Positions 8,032-11,862 of a DNA stretch of 11,862 nt are shown here, piece after piece. The stretch spans positions 1-11,862 of the forward strand of contig JAPULM010000143.1 of NCBI GenBank assembly GCA_027294925.1, given 5' to 3'. The stretch is from a bacterium. Its GTDB lineage: Bacteria; Tectomicrobia; Entotheonellia; Entotheonellales; Entotheonellaceae. The translations under genes and the position numbers were made by a program. The notes beneath the pieces are model-generated. The model was not told the origin of the DNA, made no database searches, and worked only from the letters and a program-made list of their open reading frames with translations. Within the stretch, counting starts at the first letter, position 1, and every line of letters starts with the position of its first letter.

Positions 8032-9087
8032 ATGAAATTCGGCTTGCTCTACATCCCCGACTATCATCCTGAAACCTATGGCGATTTCAGCACCTTTTAC
8101 GAGCAGATGATCGAACAGATCGTGGTGGCGGAGGCGCTTGGATTTGATAGCGTCTGGTGTGCCGAGCATCGTATCCCCCGTTTTGCCTTTGGCAACCCGG
8201 CAGTTTTTCTGGCGGCGGTAGCACGTTCGACCTCACGCATTCGGCTCGGTACGGCGGTCTCCTTACTGCTGTTACACAACCCGATTCGGCTGGTCGAGGA
8301 CTACAACAAGTTCGATGTGCTGAGCGCTGGTCGGCTAGATATCGGCGTCGGGCGGGGGTTATACAAGTACGATTACGACCTCTCCGGGGTCGATATGGGC
8401 CAGAGCCGCGAGCGCTTTGACGAGTGCTTGGAAGTCATTGTCAAAGCCTGGCAACAGGAGGTGTTTTCGCATCACGGCAAGTATTTTCAATACGACCATC
8501 ATGCCGTCACACCACGTCCGGTGCAACAGCCACATCCCCCCATCTATGTGGCTTGCGTGATGACGCCGGAAAGCTATACCTGGGCCGGCCAGAATGGCCA
8601 TCACCTGCTGACAGCGCCGTTTTTCTTTTCCCATTTTGAAGATCAGCAAGAACGTCTGGCGCTGTACACCGAGGCTTTACAACAAGCGGGCATTGATCCC
8701 CAAGAACGTGACATTGTTGGGGCCTACCATCTCTACTGCGGCGATAACGCCGATCAGGTGCGCGCCGTTGCCGAACCTGCCTTGCGAGCCTATCAAAGCT
8801 TCACCAAGGGCGCCGATTTGCTGCGCAGCGCCGAGCGCGACCCGGTGCAATACAAAGCCTGGCAGGGATTTTTCGAAAACCGTGCAACCATTACCTTTGA
8901 ACAGATGCGTGCCACCCGCGCGGTGATGGGCACAGCGGATGAATGCGTCGAGCGTCTTGCGCAACTCAGGGAGCAATACGGCCTCAACACCTTCATCTTT
9001 GAGGTCAACTACGGCGCCTTGCCACACGCTGAGGTGCTTCGCAGCCTCAGACGTTTTGCCAAAGAAGTTATGCCGCAATTTCGTTGA
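8032..9087 (+). CDS. LLM-class flavin-dependent oxidoreductase (luciferase-like monooxygenase)
   Basis: A 351-residue single-domain TIM-barrel protein of the bacterial luciferase-like family. These enzymes use reduced FMN or F420 to oxidise or reduce small organic compounds in the cytoplasm. Family features are the N-terminal strand MKFGLLYIPDYHPE, the AEALGFDSVWCAEHR block (residues about 34-48), a SRIRLGTAVSLLLLHNPIRL segment and SAGRLDIGVGRG. The late region MGTADECVERLAQL is also typical of the barrel's last part. It is clearly a different subfamily from the NtaA-type gene at the left edge. Cofactor choice and substrate cannot be read from the sequence. ATG at 8032 has GGAG six bases upstream. 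The same frame is open nine codons further up but lacks a ribosome site. The next gene starts 38 bases after its stop on the same strand and is probably in the same operon. Confidence 0.93.
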   Translation: MKFGLLYIPDYHPETYGDFSTFYEQMIEQIVVAEALGFDSVWCAEHRIPRFAFGNPAVFLAAVARSTSRIRLGTAVSLLLLHNPIRLVEDYNKFDVLSAGRLDIGVGRGLYKYDYDLSGVDMGQSRERFDECLEVIVKAWQQEVFSHHGKYFQYDHHAVTPRPVQQPHPPIYVACVMTPESYTWAGQNGHHLLTAPFFFSHFEDQQERLALYTEALQQAGIDPQERDIVGAYHLYCGDNADQVRAVAEPALRAYQSFTKGADLLRSAERDPVQYKAWQGFFENRATITFEQMRATRAVMGTADECVERLAQLREQYGLNTFIFEVNYGALPHAEVLRSLRRFAKEVMPQFR

Positions 9088-9125
9088 GGCCGATTGGCAT
9101 GCAATCGACAACCCCGGAGGACGCC

Positions 9126-10103
9126 ATGCGCATTGATGTCCACAGCCATCTGATTTTTCTTGACTACCTAAAGCACTTGGCAGGGCGCCGTTCACTACCC
9201 CAGGGTGTCTTGGAAGGCGGCACCTATTTCGTCAGTTGCAGCGGCGGGTACCGGCACGCCTCCCCGTCAATCCACGCCGACGTGGACACCAAACTTCGGG
9301 ACATGGATGACCTGGGCATCGGCCTGTCGGTGCTGAGCCATGGCATTCCCGGGCCCGAGCTTTTGGGCGGGGACGAGGCCGACACTTGGGCCTGCCGAAT
9401 TAACGACCACCTGGCCGACGTCATCGCCCAGTATCCCGGCAAGTTCGCCGCTTGGGCCACCCTGGGCTGGGGCAACACCGAGCGCACCATGGCGGAGATC
9501 GACCGCTGCGTGAAGCAGCTAGGGTTTGTGGGGGTCTATCTGTTCTCCAACATTCACCAGAAAAGCCTGGACAGCCCAGAGTTCCGACCGGTCTTCAAGC
9601 ATGTGGCCAAACTGGGCGTACCGATGAATATGCACCCGACGGCGCCCCTGAATATGAGCGGCATTGACCACCGGCCGTTGGTACCCGGGATGGCCTTCAT
9701 GTTCGACACCTCTTTGGCCACCGTTCGGTTAATCATGAGTGGTTTGTTCGAGGAAGAGCCGGAGCTGAATTTAATCGTGCCCCACACGGGCGGCTTTGTG
9801 CCCTACATCCGGGGCCGGATGGAGCGCATGATCGACGCTTGGACGCCACCCGCAGGTTGGCAGCAGCTTTCCCAGCCGGCCCACGATTACTTTGACAAGA
9901 TCTACGTGGACACGGTGGCTCATAGCCCTGAGGCGTTGGATTACTGCTACAAGCATTACGGCCCCGAAAAGTTGCTCTACGGCACCGACCACCCCTTCGC
10001 CCATTTCAGTGCGTACAATGCGATGGTGGACAACCTCGCCTGCACCGAAGCCGAACGCGAACTCATCAACCGGGGAAATGCGGAGCGGCTGTTAGGGTTG
10101 TAA
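9126..10103 (+). CDS. Metal-dependent amidohydrolase (amidohydrolase_2 / ACMSD-like family)
   Basis: A 325-residue TIM-barrel hydrolase or decarboxylase related to 2-amino-3-carboxymuconate-6-semialdehyde decarboxylase and gamma-resorcylate decarboxylase. Metal and catalytic residues are in the expected order: the N-terminal Asp4-x-His6-x-His8 in MRIDVHSHL, His170 in NMHPTAPL, His220 in VPHTGG and Asp288 in YGTDHPF. Relatives hydrolyse amides or lactones, or decarboxylate aromatic and dienoic acids. The substrate here is unknown. ATG at 9126 follows GGAGG by five bases and places the metal motif at the N-terminus as in the family. An in-frame ATG 42 bases upstream (9084) would overlap the preceding stop and has no such site. 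A monooxygenase followed by an amidohydrolase suggests a short ring-oxidation and processing pathway. Hand-counted GC in parts of this gene (60-65 %) is higher than in a comparable stretch of the phosphatase gene (50 %). Confidence 0.93.
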   Translation: MRIDVHSHLIFLDYLKHLAGRRSLPQGVLEGGTYFVSCSGGYRHASPSIHADVDTKLRDMDDLGIGLSVLSHGIPGPELLGGDEADTWACRINDHLADVIAQYPGKFAAWATLGWGNTERTMAEIDRCVKQLGFVGVYLFSNIHQKSLDSPEFRPVFKHVAKLGVPMNMHPTAPLNMSGIDHRPLVPGMAFMFDTSLATVRLIMSGLFEEEPELNLIVPHTGGFVPYIRGRMERMIDAWTPPAGWQQLSQPAHDYFDKIYVDTVAHSPEALDYCYKHYGPEKLLYGTDHPFAHFSAYNAMVDNLACTEAERELINRGNAERLLGL

Positions 10104-10135
10104 GGACATGACGTACTCGGTAATTCAAACGGCTG

Positions 10136-10828
10136 TTAACGTGAAATTTCAATACGCTTGAACGGCTCTGCCAGTCGCACACCAATATGCTTTCCAGCCT
10201 CCATATAGCGGTCGATCACCCGAGCTTCGCGTTCCTGCCGTGACCAGTGCATCTGGCTGGCGTGACAATAAAGCGCATCCATTTTGAGCCCAAAGGTGTC
10301 GGAAATGTCGAGAAAGGCGTCCGCTTCAGGGGAGCCCCATAGATAGACTTCGCGCACGATGTGAGGCTCGAGTCCTTCCTGCAAATGTTCGGGATAGGCC
10401 AGATGGTCACGCGCATAAGGAAAGACCGCATCCAGCGTCACCCGGCCACATATATAATGATCGCGGTGACGAATGTAGGGACGCTGTGGGTCAACCGTCA
10501 CCACCGTTGCCGGCCGATGGATACGAATCTGCCGCACGATCTGCTCGCGAAATTCGGTGCAATCTTCGAGCCCCTGGTCAGGGTAACGGAGGCACACCAA
10601 CTCGGCAATGCCCAGCGTTTCAGCCGCCTGACGCTGCTCCTCTTCACGAACCTTCACCAAGTCCTCCGGCTTAACGGCTCGATCGCTCGTCCCCTTGTCA
10701 CCATTCGTACAGACCATGAGGACGACCTTGCGTCCCTGCTGGACCCAACGAGCGATGCTACCACCTGCGCCACCTTCGGCATCATCGGGATGGGGACTCA
10801 CAACCAACACCGGCGTCAATTCGTTCAT
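10136..10828 (-). CDS. PIG-L family (LmbE-like) zinc-dependent deacetylase
   Basis: A 230-residue protein of the GlcNAc-PI deacetylase family. These zinc enzymes remove acetyl groups from N-acetylglucosaminyl conjugates or similar amides in the cytoplasm, for example in bacillithiol, mycothiol, lincomycin or teicoplanin metabolism. The zinc motif VVSPHPDDAEGG places His13, Asp15 and Asp16 near the N-terminus. The second metal motif is HRDH (121-124), and the length is close to that of BshB-type enzymes. The actual substrate cannot be told. ATG at 10828 is chosen because the family starts a few residues before the HPDD motif. GAGAGG lies upstream, though spaced about 11 bases away. Longer starts at TTG 10870 or GTG 10855 have no ribosome site. 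The gene converges with the amidohydrolase (32 bp between stops) and lies 165 bp downstream of the ferredoxin gene on the same strand, so co-transcription with the ferredoxin is possible but not shown. Confidence 0.93.
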   Translation of the reverse strand: MNELTPVLVVSPHPDDAEGGAGGSIARWVQQGRKVVLMVCTNGDKGTSDRAVKPEDLVKVREEEQRQAAETLGIAELVCLRYPDQGLEDCTEFREQIVRQIRIHRPATVVTVDPQRPYIRHRDHYICGRVTLDAVFPYARDHLAYPEHLQEGLEPHIVREVYLWGSPEADAFLDISDTFGLKMDALYCHASQMHWSRQEREARVIDRYMEAGKHIGVRLAEPFKRIEISR

Positions 10829-10993
10829 ATCTGCGCTTTCCTCTCCTTCGTTCACATCTAGACTGAGCAACTCATAATGGTTTTAATGACTCGACCCTAC
10901 TTGTCCTGCACAAACGCAATTGCCGCCGTACAGGAGATGCGGATGGCACGACAGAGCGCGGCACACCAAATCAGCCAGGCACGGCTGGACAAG
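10829..10993. other. Intergenic region between the ferredoxin and PIG-L genes
   Basis: A 165-bp gap between two minus-strand genes. Apart from the GAAGGAGAGG ribosome-site sequence before the PIG-L gene I see no reliable promoter, terminator or repeat. Confidence 0.4.
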
Positions 10994-11218
10994 TCACGGA
11001 AACAGTTGTTCGCCGCTGTCGGCATCTTCAACCGTAATGGCACTGACTGGACAATTTTCCGCCGCTTCTAAGATCTGTTCTACCGTATCGCCTGCCGGAT
11101 TAACGGCTTTCGATTGACGCTCTTCATTGAGCTGGAAAACATCTGGTGCAATGGTCGTGCACATGGCATTACCAACGCAGACATCATGATCAATTGAGAT
11201 GCGAAGTTTGCCAGCCAT
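10994..11218 (-). CDS. Small P450-type ferredoxin, probably [3Fe-4S]
   Basis: A 74-residue soluble electron carrier of the kind that delivers electrons to bacterial cytochromes P450. The N-terminal KLRISIDHDVCVGNAMC holds two cysteines with C-x5-C spacing, and a third is in NCPVSAI near the C-terminus. The position that is cysteine in [4Fe-4S] relatives (third residue after the first Cys) is asparagine here, so a [3Fe-4S] cluster is expected. ATG at 11218 follows AAAGGG by four to five bases. The same frame stays open upstream to 11308, but those residues are unlike ferredoxin. The P450 whose end lies 91 bases upstream is truncated, so the functional partner is probably encoded elsewhere, or the pair is decaying. 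The leader contains unusual complementary segments, one of which overlaps the ribosome site. Confidence 0.92.
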   Translation of the reverse strand: MAGKLRISIDHDVCVGNAMCTTIAPDVFQLNEERQSKAVNPAGDTVEQILEAAENCPVSAITVEDADSGEQLFP

Positions 11219-11224
11219 AACGCC

Positions 11225-11282
11225 CTTTCCCTCGCACGCGCCTATCCCAACTTGCCCTCGGCAAGGGAAAGAGATGCGTGCG
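11225..11282 (-). promoter_or_regulatory. Candidate structured leader (pseudoknot-ordered arms) over the ferredoxin ribosome site
   Basis: Two perfectly complementary arm pairs interleave. CTTTCCCT (11225-11232) matches AGGGAAAG (11264-11271), and CGCACGC (11233-11239) matches GCGTGCG (11276-11282). The order A-B-A'-B' is that of an H-type pseudoknot, or of two mutually exclusive hairpins. A further perfect 6-bp hairpin with a 3-base loop (CTTGCC 11251-11256, GGCAAG 11260-11265) lies between them. On the minus-strand transcript the arm AGGGAAAG overlaps the AAAGGG Shine-Dalgarno of the ferredoxin. The complementarity is seen directly; regulation is inference. Confidence 0.4.
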
Positions 11283-11309
11283 TCGCGTCTGATAACGTCT
11301 TCCACCAAC

Positions 11310-11561
11310 TCAGTTCCACGTCACCGGCATACTTTTAATCGAGCGGAAGGTAACACTAGGCTGATAGTCCAACGTATCATGTTCCAAATTAAGACCCTGA
11401 AAGCGTTGTGCTAAAGCTTTAAAGGCTTCCTGGCCCTCGAGACGCGCCAGGGTGGCGCCCAGACAGTGGTGGATGCCGGAGCCGAAGGCGCTATGCAGAT
11501 TCGGGTGCCGCTTGATGTCAAAGGTGTCCGCTTTGCCTCCTAGGGTTGCCCCTGCATGCAA
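11310..11561 (-). pseudogene. Cytochrome P450, C-terminal remnant
   Basis: This is the last part of a bacterial cytochrome P450. The heme-binding loop is intact, AFGSGIHHCLGATLARLE, with the axial cysteine followed by LG and LAR. It is preceded by ADTFDIKRHPN, which matches the usual segment before the loop, and followed by a normal end. Recognisable similarity begins only around 11530, and the frame meets a TAG stop at 11618-11616. I see no P450 sequence in the other minus frames upstream, so this is a large 5' loss and not a simple frameshift. A full P450 is about 400 residues; only about 75 remain, without the substrate-binding core, I helix or ExxR motif. TTG at 11561 is only a nominal start with no ribosome site. 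It is unlikely to be functional. The ferredoxin gene follows by 91 bp, as in normal P450-ferredoxin pairs. Confidence 0.85.
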
Positions 11562-11633
11562 GGCCCTTACAGTATCTGATGATCTTCTACTCTCAATCCG
11601 TAAACATACTGCATTCTAGCAGGGAATAAAGGT

Positions 11634-11658
11634 TGGCACCAGCCACTGGTCTGTGCCA
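11634..11658. repeat. Imperfect inverted repeat
   Basis: TGGCAC (11634-11639) pairs with GTGCCA (11653-11658). As an alternative, ACCAG (11638-11642) pairs with CTGGT (11646-11650) across a 3-base loop. Confidence 0.5.
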
Positions 11659-11699
11659 CGCATTTCCCGGCCCCATCATTCGGGCATATTGTGCCACGC
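11652..11699. repeat. 10-bp direct repeat pair
   Basis: TGTGCCACGC occurs at 11652-11661 and again at 11690-11699, start-to-start distance 38 bp. The shared GTGCCA core also appears inverted at 11634-11639. Confidence 0.6.
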
Positions 11700-11708
11700 G
11701 ATGGGGCC
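11669..11708. repeat. Perfect 9-bp inverted repeat with T-run on the plus side (possible terminator)
   Basis: GGCCCCATC (11669-11677) and GATGGGGCC (11700-11708) are perfect complements around a 22-base loop, which itself holds a GGCA/TGCC stem (11683-11686, 11692-11695). TTTTG follows on the plus strand. The genes on both sides are on the minus strand, where the stem is followed by GGGAAA. It is therefore a poor intrinsic terminator for the peroxiredoxin-like gene, although its position is right for one. It could also be the end of a small mobile element. Confidence 0.5.
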
Positions 11709-11746
11709 TTTTGATTCCAGTATGATGAATAGACTAAGCCGTCATT

Positions 11747-11862
11747 TTATAAGCTTTCAATGATTTGCATCACCTCTTGCGGGTCGGGAAGCGTACCAGG
11801 CTCATAGGTCTGACGGTAGCAAATAACGCCTGCTTTATCGATGATCACGACCGCCCGTTGGG
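11747..11862 (-). CDS. Peroxiredoxin-like (AhpC/TSA family) protein, C-terminal end only
   Basis: Only the last 37 residues before a TAA stop lie in the window; the rest continues past the right edge. The segment RAVVIIDKAGVICYRQTYEP followed by GTLPDPQEV matches the last strands of thioredoxin-fold peroxidases of the AhpC/TSA or redoxin family. There the phrase 'vIDk.G.i.y' precedes a short C-terminal helix. Such proteins reduce hydroperoxides through an N-terminal catalytic cysteine, which is not visible here. Other thioredoxin-fold proteins remain possible. Confidence 0.65.
   Translation of the reverse strand, partial: QRAVVIIDKAGVICYRQTYEPGTLPDPQEVMQIIESL

Larger units (their letters stand above)
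11562..11746. other. Intergenic region between the P450 remnant and the peroxiredoxin-like gene
   Basis: This 185-bp stretch lies where the rest of the P450 would be expected. It codes for nothing recognisable. It holds several short direct and inverted repeats between 11634 and 11708, listed separately. No transposase fragment or clear target-site duplication is visible. Confidence 0.5.

Noticed and set aside
7823..8032. Minus-strand frame of 69 codons in the gap before the luciferase-like gene
   Set aside because: It begins at a TTG overlapping the start of the divergent gene and has no ribosome site or recognisable domain. Chance is the simpler explanation.
1..11862. CRISPR array, tRNA, rRNA, toxin-antitoxin pair, intact transposase
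   Set aside because: No regularly spaced repeats, cloverleaf-like sequence, small overlapping gene pair or transposase motif was seen when reading both strands.

Overview
The window is a compact stretch of bacterial chromosome or accessory DNA. It carries eleven protein-coding genes or gene remnants, seven on the minus strand as intact or edge-cut genes. There are no RNA genes, no CRISPR array and no intact insertion sequence. Hand-counted samples put GC near 50-65 %. Gene content is a general redox and catabolic mix: two luciferase-like flavin monooxygenases, an amidohydrolase, a thiamin-diphosphate lyase/decarboxylase, a P450-type ferredoxin and a PIG-L deacetylase. Such a mix is common in large genomes of uncultured environmental lineages (Entotheonella/Tectomicrobia-like, Rokubacteria-like, Chloroflexi or proteobacterial relatives). 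Nothing in the DNA fixes the taxon, so this is only a weak guess.

Left block (1-4515, all minus, transcribed right to left): dihydrolipoyl dehydrogenase, then a thiamin-diphosphate enzyme of the oxalyl-CoA decarboxylase / 2-hydroxyacyl-CoA lyase / acetolactate synthase superfamily, then an NtaA/SnaA/DszA-type FMNH2-dependent monooxygenase cut by the left edge. The last two genes are only 28 bp apart, both start with GTG behind good Shine-Dalgarno sequences, and very probably form one operon. A divergent intergenic region (4516-4952) separates this block from a plus-strand GAF/PP2C (RsbU-like) phosphatase, which converges with mutY (minus) with only 9 bp between their stop codons.

Right block: a second, unrelated luciferase-like oxidoreductase is followed after 38 bp by a metal-dependent amidohydrolase (plus strand, probable operon). 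These converge on a PIG-L family deacetylase, a 74-residue three-cysteine ferredoxin and an isolated C-terminal stub of a cytochrome P450 (all minus). The window ends in the last 37 residues of a peroxiredoxin-like protein.

The most unusual points are as follows. The P450 is reduced to about its last 75 residues, with an in-frame stop upstream, while its ferredoxin looks intact. The leader between the two contains complementary arms in pseudoknot order, one of which overlaps the ferredoxin Shine-Dalgarno. A repeat-dense segment (11634-11708) lies just beyond the P450 break. I see no clear defence system, secretion system or biosynthetic cluster.
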